A stretch of DNA of 64,000 nt from the NCBI GenBank assembly GCA_030537735.1, contig JAUNVG010000003.1, positions 84,835 through 148,834 on the forward strand. Reading direction: 5' to 3'. Positions within the stretch are counted from its first letter, which is position 1. Every line of letters starts with the position of its first letter. Made by a program: the position numbers and the translations under genes. The notes beneath the pieces were generated by a model. It saw only the letters and a list, made by a program, of their open reading frames with translations. It was not told the origin of the DNA and did not search any database. Below, one piece after another: positions 35,296 to 45,070 of the stretch. This stretch comes from Actinomycetaceae bacterium. GTDB lineage: Bacteria; Actinomycetota; Actinomycetes; Actinomycetales; Actinomycetaceae.

Positions 35296-35691
35296 TCATC
35301 GAGTAGTGGCAGGGCAGACATTTATCAGGGCGTAATCATATTCACCCGCCCTCGCCTTTTGCACCATTTCGGGCGGCATGTGATACGTGTCCACCACGAC
35401 AAACTCGATGTTAGAAGAAGTCTCCACGTAAGGAGTATCCCCGCAGGCTGCCAGCACGGTCTGCCAACTCGCCCCATCCTGCTCCTGGCCCAGCCAGGGC
35501 AGCGTCAGATTCTGGGTCACTACGGTAGCGTGACCGTCGAACACGTTTAGTTTCTCAAGCTCGTCGTATTGCCTACCACGCAGCTGCACGAACTCCGTCA
35601 GTGGTGGGGAGAATAGGACTCCGATGTAGCCGACCAGTAAGCTGCAGGCAAGTAACACCGTGCCGATAGCGAACCAAGCTGAGCGCGTCAT
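35296..35691 (-). CDS. Small membrane-anchored extracytoplasmic protein, unknown
   Basis: 131 aa from the ATG at 35691, chosen because GAGGG lies 5 nt upstream on the minus strand; the longer frame begins in non-protein-like sequence. An uncleaved-looking hydrophobic helix at 4-27 (WFAIGTVLLACSLLVGYIGVLF) is followed by a polar domain of about 100 residues containing VVTQNLTLPWLGQEQDGASW and two cysteines (AACGDTPY, INVCPATT) that could form a disulphide. There are no recognised motifs. It ends facing the ykoC 3' side. I do not recognise the family. Confidence 0.65.
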   Translation of the reverse strand: MTRSAWFAIGTVLLACSLLVGYIGVLFSPPLTEFVQLRGRQYDELEKLNVFDGHATVVTQNLTLPWLGQEQDGASWQTVLAACGDTPYVETSSNIEFVVVDTYHMPPEMVQKARAGEYDYALINVCPATTR

Positions 35692-35849
35692 TCTACCCTC
35701 ACTTGCATGCGATGTGTGCCGGATATGGATCAAACGCCGTCAGCCATGGTGACGTTTACTTCTTGATAGGAACCCCTGAAGGTGAAGTCACCGATTGACT
35801 TCGGTAGGAGTAGCGGCTTCCTTTGGCATAAGCCCGGAACACTTGCCCT

Positions 35850-35897
35850 TTATTCATTGGGAGTCCCAGCGCGCCTACTATTGCGAAGCAATTTCAT
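35850..35897 (-). other. 15-codon ORF with an ideal ribosome site
   Basis: In the 276-bp gap before the 131-aa gene, the minus strand carries AAAGGAGAATCAAC directly before an ATG that opens a 15-codon frame (MKLLRNSRRAGTPNE, then TAA). The start signal is strong but the product is tiny. It may be the scar of a deleted gene or a leader peptide. The rest of the gap holds nothing recognisable. Confidence 0.25.
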
Positions 35898-35967
35898 GTT
35901 GATTCTCCTTTCAGCCGATAGGCTTAAACAGCACATTCTTACTGCAAGGACAATCACAGTTAGCTTG

Positions 35968-36894
35968 TCACCGCTTACACACGAGGGCGGGTTCGTCGCG
36001 AGGCGGGCCCACCCGTCCTCGTCGTTTGAATATCGCCCCACCGACTTCGGTCAGCAGCATCGCCACGAAAATCAAACTGCCACCCACCAGTAGGCGCCCG
36101 GTTACGGACTCGCCGCCGAACACCACCGCGAAGAACGCTGCGAACACCGGTTCGGTGACCATGATGATCGCCGCAGTGGCCGGATGCAGCAAGCCTTGTG
36201 CCCAGCTTTGCGCCACCATCGCCCCCAGACCGGCGACCAGGGCCATGTACACCAGTGCCACCCACGCACCGGTAGTTTGCGGCAGCGCGATGCCTCCGGG
36301 GAGGGCGAAAACGGTGGAGAAGGCCGCGATCACCATCATTTGGATGACGGCGAAAGCAAAGGGATTAGCACCGCGCGCCCACTTACCCATCAAAGCAATA
36401 TGCAAAGCGTAGAGCACGGCACTGAGGAAGGTGATGGCCTCTCCCCCACCCACCGCGAAACCGCGCAAACTGAGCACCATTAGGCCCACGGTGGTGATGG
36501 CACTGGCAAGCCAGATGCGGCCGCTGAGGCGCTCACGGAAGAACAGCGCCACGATGATGGGGGTGAGCACCACGTAAATGCCGGTGATGAAGCCGGACAC
36601 AGAAGCGTCCGTGGTGTTAAGCCCCACGGTTTGTAACAGTTGCGCCAGGAAGTAAACGGTTCCCAGGGTGACGCCGCGGCGCCACTGGCTCAGGGAGGCA
36701 GCGCGTAGCTGACGGTGGAAAACTACCACCCCCACCACCGCAGCCAGGCTAAAGCGCACAGCCAGGAAGTCCGACGCACTGACTTGCACCAGGAGGTCTT
36801 TAATGAGGAAGAAAGTTGAGCCCCACACCGCGGTCACCAGCATTAGGGCGAGGGCGGCTAGCACAGTCGATTCAGTTTGTTTGCGGGGCACCAA
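35968..36894 (-). CDS. EamA/DMT-family transporter
   Basis: Drug/metabolite-transporter-type exporter with ten predicted helices in two EamA repeats: the first from about STVLAALALMLVTAVWGSTFFLIKDLL to FFRERLSGR, the second from IWLASAITTVGLMVLSL to EVGGAIF. Both repeats contain the family's PE/ER-type loop (FFRERLSGRIWLA; VTEPVFAAFFAVVFGGESVTGRLLVGG). I place the start at the TTG at 36894, 10 nt after GGAG on the minus strand, giving 308 aa. A longer frame to a TTG at 36963 lacks a ribosome site. The substrate is unknown. Confidence 0.85.
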   Translation of the reverse strand: MVPRKQTESTVLAALALMLVTAVWGSTFFLIKDLLVQVSASDFLAVRFSLAAVVGVVVFHRQLRAASLSQWRRGVTLGTVYFLAQLLQTVGLNTTDASVSGFITGIYVVLTPIIVALFFRERLSGRIWLASAITTVGLMVLSLRGFAVGGGEAITFLSAVLYALHIALMGKWARGANPFAFAVIQMMVIAAFSTVFALPGGIALPQTTGAWVALVYMALVAGLGAMVAQSWAQGLLHPATAAIIMVTEPVFAAFFAVVFGGESVTGRLLVGGSLIFVAMLLTEVGGAIFKRRGRVGPPRDEPALVCKR

Positions 36895-37010
36895 TGTCGG
36901 GATTCTCCAGGTCGCGTCAACTACTTCCGCCGATATCCTAGCCGCCGGCGTAGGCCAACCCAACTTCGGAACGCTTCGCCCGCTTCACCCACCCGCTTCG
37001 CCCGCTTCAT

Positions 37011-37276
37011 CCACCGTGAGCATTTAGTCGAAAAACCATCCCGAAACTGGCCCAAACCCTCACAGTGGCGGACCATCACCCACCCGACGGCACCACCCGC
37101 TTACCTTGGTTCATCCATCGTGAGCGTTTAGTCCAAAAACCACCCCGTATCTGGCGCAAATCCTCACAGTGGCGGACCATCACCCACCCGACGGCACCAC
37201 CCGCTTACCTTGGTTCATCCACCGTGAGCGTTTAGTCCAAAAACCATCCCGAATCTGGCCTAATCCCTCACAGTGG
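37011..37276 (+). repeat. 58-bp hairpin repeat, copies 1-3 in a 104-bp tandem array
   Basis: Copies at 37011-37068, 37115-37172 and 37219-37276, each exactly 58 bp and exactly 104 bp apart. Each starts CCAYCGTGAG, ends CTCACAGTGG, and has an A-rich centre (AAAAACCAYCCCG). The outer 21 bases of each side pair with only a few mismatches around a 16-nt loop. Between copies lies a near-identical 46-bp spacer (ACCCACCCGACGGCACCACC…). The array fills the 515-bp gene-free interval between the ABC transporter 3' end and the EamA gene; nothing else is visible there. Confidence 0.92.
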
Positions 37277-37409
37277 CGAACCAGGAAGGTTTGCGCCCAG
37301 ATTGCGTTTTCTGCGATAAGCTAATCGACTCCCTGCTCCATACAAACGAGGACGGGGTGGCCGATTCGACCACGCCCATCCTCACTCGTATTCTGCGATT
37401 ATTACCTTC

Positions 37410-38330
37410 TTATCCCTTCACGCCACCTTCTTCCACGCCTCTGAAGAAGTACTTCTGCGTGAATGTGAAGAGCAGGATAATAGGTAGCAGTGCGATGATG
37501 GTGCCCGCTGCCACCACTCTTGGATTCGTGCCGAAGGAAGAGGATAGGTACTGCATCCCAACGGTCAGCGTGTATTTCTCTGGGTCAGAGAGCACTACCA
37601 GCGGCCAGAGGAAGTCATCCCACGCCTGGATGAAAGACATTAGTGCCACCACTGACGCCATGCCTTTGACGTTGGGCCAGACAATGTGGCGCAGACGCTG
37701 CATGGTACTGGCACCGTCGATAGCTGCGGCATCCAAGATCGACTGCGGTATGGAACGTGCGGCCGTAGCCATAAGCAGAATGTTGATTGAAGTTATCGCA
37801 GTTGGTAAAAACACGCCCGTAAGAGTGTTTTGCAGGTTCAGTGCCTTAATCGTTAAGTACTGAGATGTCAGGGTAACTTCGCCAGGCAGCAGCAAGGTGG
37901 AGAGGATGAGACCCATGATGATGGCTTTGCCTCGAAACTTCATATTTGCAAGTGCATATCCTGCGGCTGTTGCGAAAACAACGTTGGTAATAACCATCGC
38001 CACCGACACCACCAGTGAGTGCCAGGCGTAAGAAATCACTGGGATGGTTCGGGTTACCTCCCCATAGTTGGCAAAAGTGGGGTCTTGCGGCAGCAGGTTA
38101 GGAGGGAAAGAGTAGATGTTCTCCATCGGCCCTTTCAAAGATGTGGATAACTGCCACAAGAACGGCCCTACGGTAATGACCATTAGCAAGGTGAGAAGTA
38201 GGTAGCGTACCAGCAACCCTGGCAGAGTAGGCTTGTCGAACCCTGCTTCTCCCTTCTTTCGCCACGGTCGTGTGCGAGGCTTCTTCGCGAGGGCCGCAGG
38301 TGGCGTTGACGTGACAGTGGGGGCAGTCAT
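37410..38330 (-). CDS. Carbohydrate ABC transporter permease (CUT1, MalG type)
   Basis: 306 aa, six helices after a charged N-terminal tail (RTRPWRKKGEAGF). The EAA coupling loop is visible as DAAAIDGASTMQRLRHIVWPNVKG, as expected for binding-protein-dependent sugar importers. It starts 4 bp inside the preceding permease gene (ATGA overlap), so the two are translationally coupled. With the partner permease and lipoprotein it forms an oligosaccharide importer. As usual for CUT1 systems, no ATPase gene is adjacent; a shared MsiK-like ATPase elsewhere would energise it (family knowledge). Confidence 0.93.
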   Translation of the reverse strand: MTAPTVTSTPPAALAKKPRTRPWRKKGEAGFDKPTLPGLLVRYLLLTLLMVITVGPFLWQLSTSLKGPMENIYSFPPNLLPQDPTFANYGEVTRTIPVISYAWHSLVVSVAMVITNVVFATAAGYALANMKFRGKAIIMGLILSTLLLPGEVTLTSQYLTIKALNLQNTLTGVFLPTAITSINILLMATAARSIPQSILDAAAIDGASTMQRLRHIVWPNVKGMASVVALMSFIQAWDDFLWPLVVLSDPEKYTLTVGMQYLSSSFGTNPRVVAAGTIIALLPIILLFTFTQKYFFRGVEEGGVKG

Positions 38331-39265
38331 CGCTTTCCTCCTTGCTTGGCTTTCTTACCGCTACCCATTTTGCGTAGCTTTCTAGCTTCCCGGATCTCAG
38401 CGCCTTGGTTTATGTATCCAACGACCAGTAGCGGGCCGATTGTTAACAGGAATAGGACTACCGATATGGCTGATGCGTAGCCAAGGTTGCCGTTGAGGCC
38501 TTTACCGGTTTGCTGAATCAGCATCACCAGTGACTGGGCTTGACCGCCCGGCCCACCTGAGCCGTTGGTGAGTACATAGATTTCAGCGAAGATACGCATA
38601 GCTGCCACGGTCACTAAAGCTGAGATTAGGAGCATGGCACCTTTAACGCCCGGAACCGTCACTGTCCAAAAGCGTCGCCACCAGCCCGCCCCGTCAAGGG
38701 CGGCCGCCTCATGCAGCTCCTTACCTACGTTCGTTAAAGCTGCCAGGTAAACAACCATGTAGTATCCCAAGCCTTTCCACACGGTCAGTGAAATGGCGGA
38801 TAGCAGGATCAGCCACCGGTCGATAAGGAAGTTTATGGGCTGATCCGTCAGATGTAAGAACTGTAAAGACTGGTTAATCAGGCCTTGGGAGTCAAAAAGC
38901 CACGACCAGATGATACCGACCACTACTACCGAAGCAATAACGGGAAAGTAGTAGGTGGTTCTAAAGATCGAGATCCCCGGGACCTTCTTCTGCACCAGCA
39001 GAGCCAGGAACAGAGGTAGGAAGGTCAGCAAAGGGACACACACCACCACGTACACCAGGCTGGTGACCATGGCGTATACGAAGCGTTCGTCGTGGAACAG
39101 TGTTACGAAGTTATCGAGACCGACCCACTTCGGTGTACGCAGTGGGCGGGCATCGGTGAACGACAGCACCACGGTGTTGAGGAATGGCCAGATTGCGAAC
39201 ACCAGTACCCATATCACTGCCGGTGCTAGCAGTAGGTACGGTGTGTACCACTTGTGCGCTTTCAC
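38327..39265 (-). CDS. Carbohydrate ABC transporter permease (CUT1, MalF/UgpA type)
   Basis: 312 aa with six helices. It starts at GTG, 6 nt after GGAG on the minus strand. The EAA loop reads HEAAALDGAGWWRRFWTVTVPGVKG. PYLLLAPAVIWVLVFAIWPFLNTVVLSF is the normal first helix. The C-terminus is basic (RKLRKMGSGKKAKQGGKR). Partner of the downstream permease in an importer that, from its neighbours, probably takes up manno-oligosaccharides or N-glycan fragments. Confidence 0.93.
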   Translation of the reverse strand: MKAHKWYTPYLLLAPAVIWVLVFAIWPFLNTVVLSFTDARPLRTPKWVGLDNFVTLFHDERFVYAMVTSLVYVVVCVPLLTFLPLFLALLVQKKVPGISIFRTTYYFPVIASVVVVGIIWSWLFDSQGLINQSLQFLHLTDQPINFLIDRWLILLSAISLTVWKGLGYYMVVYLAALTNVGKELHEAAALDGAGWWRRFWTVTVPGVKGAMLLISALVTVAAMRIFAEIYVLTNGSGGPGGQAQSLVMLIQQTGKGLNGNLGYASAISVVLFLLTIGPLLVVGYINQGAEIREARKLRKMGSGKKAKQGGKR

Positions 39266-39300
39266 TTCATCTCCTCGGGGATCTCGATCTCATTTCGAAG

Positions 39301-40593
39301 CTACTTGGTCAGATTCTGGTTAGCGTATTCCACCGCTTTATCCAGTGCTTCTTGGATTCCGATATCGCCCTTCACAGCAAGAGCCATCTGCTGCTGCAAG
39401 AAGCGATCCATGTCGTAGGTGAACTGGATTGGGTATTCCGGAGTAGCTTCGCTTAAAGCCTTCGAAGCGGCTTCTGTAGCGGTCTTTTGTAGTTCGTTTT
39501 CGATCACTGCGGTGAAGGCTTCGGGGTTTTCCACACCGTCCTTAGTACCGGGGAAGAATCCTTGCGCGATCTTGAGGAACTCAACTTGGTTCTCCGTGTT
39601 CGTTACGAACTGGGCAAAAGCCAACGCAGCCGCCGGAGCCTTCGATTCCTTAGCTACGGAAATACCTTGGATGAACAACGGCGGGTGACCGATACGAGGG
39701 GTAGCCACCGTGTCTGGTAATAGACCCGGAGCTTCCTTTTCCAACTCGGAAGCAAAACCGGCCGAAGCTGTGGTCCAGGCAGTCTTTCCTTGCTTGTACA
39801 AAGCGGAGTTACCTAGGTAGTCAGCGTTGAGTGCCTCCGGAGGCATTGCGCCTTCCTCATAGGCTTTCTTGTAACGCTCTACCACCTTGACGGCTTCTGG
39901 ACTATTGAAGACAAACTTCCCGTCCTTAATGATCTCCACCCCTGCTGAAGAAAGGGTACCGGTGCGAGGCACGTCAGAGATCATCTTGATTTCACCGTTA
40001 GTAGCGTCAGCAACCTTGTTCGCCATCTCAAACAGTTCATCAAGGTTAGAAGGCAGACTATTGGTATCGATTCCAGCTTCCTTCAAGTACTTAGTGTTGT
40101 ACCAGTTCAAGTCCGTTCCCAAGTACCAGGCGTAGCCGTAGTGCCCGTCGATCTCTGGGAATTTGTAGGCTTCGGTAGCGCCCTCAACATAGCCGGCAAG
40201 AGTTTCCTTATCGGCCGCTTCCAAATCAAGAAGCTTATCTACCTGCGCCAACTTGTACGCAAACTCCGGCGGTAGGTTGATTACATCAGGTAGCTCGTTA
40301 GAGTTCGCTTGCTGCAAGATCTTATCTTCATAGCCGTCACCAGGCTGATCGATCCACTTGACTTTAACCTCTGGATTAGCGGATTCGAAGTCAGCGATCA
40401 CCTTTTCGAAGTACGGGGTGAAGCGGTCATTCTTCAACGACCACGTTTGGAACGTGATCTCCCCCTTAATCTCACCTTCAGTATTGGGCTGATCAGAACT
40501 GGAACTACTTCCCGCTCCCCCGCCGGTACAGCCCGCCGCCAGCGCCACAGCGGCGCCAATCGCGAGGGCACTTAGCATCTTGTGCTTTCTCAT
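39301..40593 (-). CDS. Sugar-binding lipoprotein of CUT1 ABC transporter
   Basis: 430 aa with a lipoprotein signal ending LAAGC (Cys22) followed by a Gly/Ser linker, then the extracellular solute-binding fold (SBP family 1): GEITFQTWSLKNDRFTPYFEKVIADFESANPEVKVKWID near the N-terminus and ALAFAQFVTNTENQVEFLKIAQGFFPGTKDGVE near the C-terminus. CAAAGGAGAACACA precedes the ATG on the minus strand. It delivers the oligosaccharide to the two downstream permeases; the glycosidases upstream in the same direction would act on the imported sugar. Confidence 0.94.
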   Translation of the reverse strand: MRKHKMLSALAIGAAVALAAGCTGGGAGSSSSSDQPNTEGEIKGEITFQTWSLKNDRFTPYFEKVIADFESANPEVKVKWIDQPGDGYEDKILQQANSNELPDVINLPPEFAYKLAQVDKLLDLEAADKETLAGYVEGATEAYKFPEIDGHYGYAWYLGTDLNWYNTKYLKEAGIDTNSLPSNLDELFEMANKVADATNGEIKMISDVPRTGTLSSAGVEIIKDGKFVFNSPEAVKVVERYKKAYEEGAMPPEALNADYLGNSALYKQGKTAWTTASAGFASELEKEAPGLLPDTVATPRIGHPPLFIQGISVAKESKAPAAALAFAQFVTNTENQVEFLKIAQGFFPGTKDGVENPEAFTAVIENELQKTATEAASKALSEATPEYPIQFTYDMDRFLQQQMALAVKGDIGIQEALDKAVEYANQNLTK

Positions 40594-40641
40594 TGTGTTC
40601 TCCTTTGAAACGTTGCCGATCTTTTCATCGACGGTTTTCGG

Positions 40642-42015
40642 TTACGGTTGCGTGGATAAGAATGGGGTTTGGGCGCGGTCAGCGCGCCGCACTTTATCAT
40701 CGGGGTCATCTAAGTACCGGGAAGTATCCAGTACCAAGGCCGGAGGAACATGCTCGCTAGCCGCTTCATACCAACGGTCGAATAAGTCATGTTCGGCGCT
40801 GATGTGACTCCGCCGCCAGTCACGCGGGGCAAAGACAATCTCCGGGCGACAATCCTGTTGCTCAGCGAACGACGCACCCTGCCCCACGCCCAACTGGCCG
40901 CAAGCTTCTGCAGATCCCTCAGATTCAGCTACCTGAGTATTCTCGGTCTTTTCAGGCGCGCTAGTTGGGGAAGCTGGTGCGCTAACGTAATCGACGTCAT
41001 GCCACTGCCGGGCAGCCAAAGCGAACGCATCTCCAATGGGCTTGGCGTTACCGTCTTCGTCAATCAAACCCAGCGAATGCTCCAACGCGGGGAAATCCGC
41101 TAACTGACGTGACACATCGTGGGAACACCACCAGGTAATCGCACACAAATGCGGACTCACGCCCCCGCCGTGCTTCCCCATGAGGATATCGACAGTATCC
41201 AACAGGAACTGGGGGGCATCAATCGGATCGATGTAATTCTCAGGCGCACCGATCTCTTGCAACCACACGGGACGAGGAGTGGGGTTCCACGCGGCTGCAA
41301 GCTCACACAAATAGCGAGCGAACCATGGTAGTTGCGGCGCAGACTTACCAAAGCGCGGCCCAACTCGCCCAAAAACCCACGAATGTACAGTAGTTTGATC
41401 TCCCTGGGAAACTGCCATCTGCGGAGTAAACGCCTGCGTATCGTCAAACCACACGTCATCGTCGTGACTGTGGACGTGAACGCCACCAGGCCAATCCGCT
41501 TTCGCCTGCCCCAACAGCTCCTGCAGCCAGGCACGTGCCTGCGCGGAAGAAATCGCATCATAGTCAGGGTGGCGAGTCGCTGCGAACTGCACGAACTCAT
41601 TGCCCAAAGTCAAGCCAGTAGCGTTCGGTAGCTCACGTAACGCGACCGCCAACTCGTGTACCAAAGCCCGCTGCCCCTGCACCACCAGCGGGTCAGTGAA
41701 CAAGTTACGCCGATGCCAAGTCTGTACCCAGGCGGGGAGGAAATCGAACGACGACAAGTGTCCTTGCAACACATCCACACTGGCATCCAGGCCACACTCA
41801 GCAGCGATCTGCACCGTGCGAACCACGTCCGCGATTCCCGCAGCGCGAATCAACGTTCGGTTTGGTTGCAACAGTGGCCACAGTGGGAAAATGCGCACGT
41901 GGTCAGCGCCCAAACCCGCGATAGCCTCAAAGTCAGCTTTAACCTCACCCGGATCAAAATCCAGCCAAGAATGAAACCACCCTTTTCGAGGCGTGTAGTT
42001 AACACCAAACTTCAT
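40642..42015 (-). CDS. GH5-like beta-mannosidase (GH5_18 type)
   Basis: 457 aa, no signal peptide, so cytoplasmic. A TIM-barrel glycosidase opening with MKFGVNYTPRKGWFHSW and containing DVLQGHLSSFDFLPAW, which I associate with the GH5_18 enzymes of bifidobacteria that cleave the Man-beta-1,4-GlcNAc core of N-glycans. The likely acid/base is Glu140 (LTLGNEF) and the nucleophile Glu254 (WLQEIGAP), both after beta-strands as in clan GH-A. After about residue 385 a low-complexity Ser/Thr/Glu segment interrupts the protein before a final DWRRSHISAEHDLFDRWYE domain end. It lies 4 bp downstream of the GH38 gene, consistent with one transcript. Confidence 0.78.
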   Translation of the reverse strand: MKFGVNYTPRKGWFHSWLDFDPGEVKADFEAIAGLGADHVRIFPLWPLLQPNRTLIRAAGIADVVRTVQIAAECGLDASVDVLQGHLSSFDFLPAWVQTWHRRNLFTDPLVVQGQRALVHELAVALRELPNATGLTLGNEFVQFAATRHPDYDAISSAQARAWLQELLGQAKADWPGGVHVHSHDDDVWFDDTQAFTPQMAVSQGDQTTVHSWVFGRVGPRFGKSAPQLPWFARYLCELAAAWNPTPRPVWLQEIGAPENYIDPIDAPQFLLDTVDILMGKHGGGVSPHLCAITWWCSHDVSRQLADFPALEHSLGLIDEDGNAKPIGDAFALAARQWHDVDYVSAPASPTSAPEKTENTQVAESEGSAEACGQLGVGQGASFAEQQDCRPEIVFAPRDWRRSHISAEHDLFDRWYEAASEHVPPALVLDTSRYLDDPDDKVRRADRAQTPFLSTQP

Positions 42016-42019
42016 GACG

Positions 42020-45000
42020 TCACTTCTTCACTTCCACTCGGATAGTCGCGATCTCGAAAGGCTGAAGATGGAAAGCCCACTGCTCGTCCTTTAAGTGAGT
42101 AAGTTCCACACCCAGATCATTTTCCCGATACCGCAAGTCCACTCCACTCATGCGCGTAGCACCCGCAACCCTCAAGGTCGCCTGGGTTTCCCCACCTTCA
42201 GGTTCATACACGCGCACCACCAGATCACCACTTCGATCCGGGGCCAAAGACACCGACTCCACTACCGCGCCAGTAACCTCAATCGGGGAACCGCTACTTT
42301 CACCTGCCAAAGACCAAGAGCCGGTAACCTCGCGTGGCGGCAGGTTAAGGGCCTGCCCAGCAGCCACAGCCTCACGCACGCTCGCCCCCGGAAGCAACTG
42401 GAACTTCCAGGTATGCTGCCCACGATCCTGCTCCGGATCAGGGAACTGCGCAGCCCGCGCCAAAGAAGCACGTACCAACGACCAAGTCCCACGCCCCGCG
42501 TGAGCGTGACGGGTAACATCCCACCCGTAAGTAGCATCGTTAGCGATTGCCAGCGACGCCGAAGGATTCGCCAAACGCAGCCAGCGATGGCAAGAAACCT
42601 CAAACTTGTATGCCTCCCACGAAGTATTTTCATGAGTGGGGCGAGTAAGATAACCCATTTGAGTTTCATACTGAGCATGGTCGGTATGAATGTCGACAGG
42701 GAAAGAAAGTTTCAAGATCTTTTCAGTTTCCTGCCAATCCAAATCCACCTGCAGATCCAAGCCGCGCTGCCCAGCTGGCAACGACCACGTCAAGGTGGCC
42801 ACTGACTTACCGAACCGAACACGCACACGAGCCGTACCGTCCTCGTCAATCCCCGTGAACTCACGGTTTTCGAGGACGGTTTGCGAGCCTCGATAGAAAG
42901 GATCCAAATCCCATGCATCCCACATGTTGGGGAAATCTTGATGCAAGTGCAGTTCCCCACCGCGCTGGCCGGCAGGAATGTACTCGCGCCCCGTCGTTTT
43001 ATCTTCCAGCGAAATCAAGTGACCATCGGCGTCGAACTGCGCACGCACCAACCCGTTGTCGAGTACGTTGTCACCAACCTGCGTGGGAGGCAACTGCGTA
43101 GGCACACCGATCGCGAGGGCGGGAACGTCAGCCGCACGGAAAGAAGTAGCGTTCGCCAAAGACGGAGTATCACCCGTGGTCAACGCTGCCAGCGCTTCGG
43201 CAATAATCTCCTCACACGTTTGCTGAACCTGGGCGTAAAGCTGCTCAACTTCACGGTAGACCCAAGCAATCGAAGTACCCGGCAAGATGTCATGGAACTG
43301 ACAAAGCAAAGTACTCTTCCAAGCCTGGTCAAGCTGATCATAGGGATATTCGTAGTTTGCGTAAGTCGCCGCCAACGCAGCCCATAGCTCTGCTTCCCGC
43401 AGCCAAGACTCGCTACGGCGGTTGCCCTGCTTGGTTTTGATCTGCGAAGTGAAAGTGCCCCGATGCAACTCCAGGTAAAGCTCCCCAACCCACAGCGGAG
43501 GATTCGGATAATCCGCTTCCGCACGAGCAAAGAACTGCGCTGGTGTTTCCATCTTGGTTTGCGGCGCTCCACGCAAGTCACGCACCCGGTCGATACGTTC
43601 AATCATCTCTCGCGTGGGACCGCCACCACCGTCGCCGTAACCGAACGGCATCATCGAGCAAGTAGCTCTGCCTTTATCTTTGAAATTCTTCTCCGCGTGC
43701 GCCAAGTTATGTCCGGTAACTTCCGCCCCATAGGTATCTACCGGTGGGAAATGCGTGAAAATGCGGGAACCGTCAATTCCTTCCCACAGCAAAGTGTGAT
43801 GGGGGAAAGTATCAACCTGGTTCCAAGAAATCTTCTGCGTAAGGAAGTGATTCACACCCGCTAGACGGGCGATCTGAGGAATAGCGCCCGAGTAGCCGAA
43901 AGAGTCCGGCAGCCAGATCTCATTACAGGTCGCCCCTGTTTCCTCTTCGAAGAAACGCAAGCCGTGTATTAGTTGCCGGCACAGCGCTTCCCCGCCAGGG
44001 AGTACTGCATCCGGTTCAATCCACATTCCACCCACAGGCACGATAGAGCCATCGGCAATGGCAGCTTTAATGCGTTCGAAAAGTTCCGGAGCTTCTTCTT
44101 TCACCCATTGCAGATGCTGGGCCGCAGGTAGAGCAAAAACCAGGCCAGTTCCGTCCTCTACCAGACGCATCACGTTGGCTAAGGTGCGTACAGACTTGCG
44201 GCGGGTTTCCCGAATCGGCCACAGCCAAGCAGAGTCTATGTGGGCATGTCCGATGGCACTCAGTTGATGGGCGAAAGGCTCAGCGGGAGTATCAAGCACC
44301 GGACGGAGCACCTCGCGGGCACGTTCCGCGGTTCCGGGAATGTCGTCAAGATCGAGCGCATCAAGCGCCTCTGACAAGGTCAGCCAAAGTTTCCAACCCC
44401 AGGCGTCGTCCTCGGCCTTGGTTTCTGCAAGTTCGCGCAAAACCGCCAAATCGAGGGCAAGGTGGTACACGTGGTAGTGCAAAACTGCGACCTCAGCGCG
44501 TGCCAAGCGGTATATCGGGCTTTGGGTGGAAGTAAGTTTGTCCCCATCGTAGGTTTTCTGGAAAGGTGGGACCGCCAGAAGCAGCGGATTAGCAGCGGCT
44601 TCGATACTGAACTCTACGGTGGCTCCAGCTTTACCATCGCGGGCAGCTTCCGATAACGGGATCCACCGGTTACGAGGATTGATAGCCTTTAGGATCTTCC
44701 CATCCCGATCACGCACCAGACCTTCAGCCTGGAAACCGGATGAGTGGTCAAACCAACCTAAGTCTACGACCGCTTCCAAGCGGTCACCGTCACCTAGCTG
44801 GATTCCCTCGGGGATGGTGGCTTTAGCTTTAATCCAGGTTGTCTCCCAAGTGGCACCCCAGCTGTCTCCCACCTTGAAACTTTGGAAGTCATTATCTGGA
44901 GACATTGCTGTTCGATATGAAACGGGTTCGGCGACGACGCCGTTTTCCTCGGCCGGAGCAGTCCAACGGCTTAGGTCCAGTGCAGTTACTGGCGTGTACT

Positions 45001-45070
45001 GTGCAGGAACAATGCGCTCACGTAGTGTCCGCTCGAGCCGATTAACGAGTATGGGAAGTTGATCATGCAT
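42020..45070 (-). CDS. GH38 alpha-mannosidase
   Basis: 1016 aa, no signal peptide, cytoplasmic. The catalytic GH38 domain starts near 270 with the zinc-binding motif IGHAHIDSAWLWP (His275, His277, Asp279). The nucleophile is Asp389 in WLPDSFGYSGAIPQI. The helical middle domain follows at about 545-640 and the C-terminal beta-sandwich domains from about 680. It trims alpha-linked mannose from imported oligosaccharides, a prerequisite for the beta-mannosidase encoded next. It is probably the first gene of a five-gene operon running leftward to the ABC transporter. There is no strong ribosome site; AGG is very close to the ATG. Confidence 0.93.
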   Translation of the reverse strand: MHDQLPILVNRLERTLRERIVPAQYTPVTALDLSRWTAPAEENGVVAEPVSYRTAMSPDNDFQSFKVGDSWGATWETTWIKAKATIPEGIQLGDGDRLEAVVDLGWFDHSSGFQAEGLVRDRDGKILKAINPRNRWIPLSEAARDGKAGATVEFSIEAAANPLLLAVPPFQKTYDGDKLTSTQSPIYRLARAEVAVLHYHVYHLALDLAVLRELAETKAEDDAWGWKLWLTLSEALDALDLDDIPGTAERAREVLRPVLDTPAEPFAHQLSAIGHAHIDSAWLWPIRETRRKSVRTLANVMRLVEDGTGLVFALPAAQHLQWVKEEAPELFERIKAAIADGSIVPVGGMWIEPDAVLPGGEALCRQLIHGLRFFEEETGATCNEIWLPDSFGYSGAIPQIARLAGVNHFLTQKISWNQVDTFPHHTLLWEGIDGSRIFTHFPPVDTYGAEVTGHNLAHAEKNFKDKGRATCSMMPFGYGDGGGGPTREMIERIDRVRDLRGAPQTKMETPAQFFARAEADYPNPPLWVGELYLELHRGTFTSQIKTKQGNRRSESWLREAELWAALAATYANYEYPYDQLDQAWKSTLLCQFHDILPGTSIAWVYREVEQLYAQVQQTCEEIIAEALAALTTGDTPSLANATSFRAADVPALAIGVPTQLPPTQVGDNVLDNGLVRAQFDADGHLISLEDKTTGREYIPAGQRGGELHLHQDFPNMWDAWDLDPFYRGSQTVLENREFTGIDEDGTARVRVRFGKSVATLTWSLPAGQRGLDLQVDLDWQETEKILKLSFPVDIHTDHAQYETQMGYLTRPTHENTSWEAYKFEVSCHRWLRLANPSASLAIANDATYGWDVTRHAHAGRGTWSLVRASLARAAQFPDPEQDRGQHTWKFQLLPGASVREAVAAGQALNLPPREVTGSWSLAGESSGSPIEVTGAVVESVSLAPDRSGDLVVRVYEPEGGETQATLRVAGATRMSGVDLRYRENDLGVELTHLKDEQWAFHLQPFEIATIRVEVKK

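Noticed and set aside
37011..37276. Hairpin arrays as CRISPR or integron attC sites
   Set aside because: Repeats are 58 bp with imperfect stems, the spacers within an array are identical rather than unique, and no cas genes are present. The attC core GTTRRRY and its complement are missing and no integrase is nearby.
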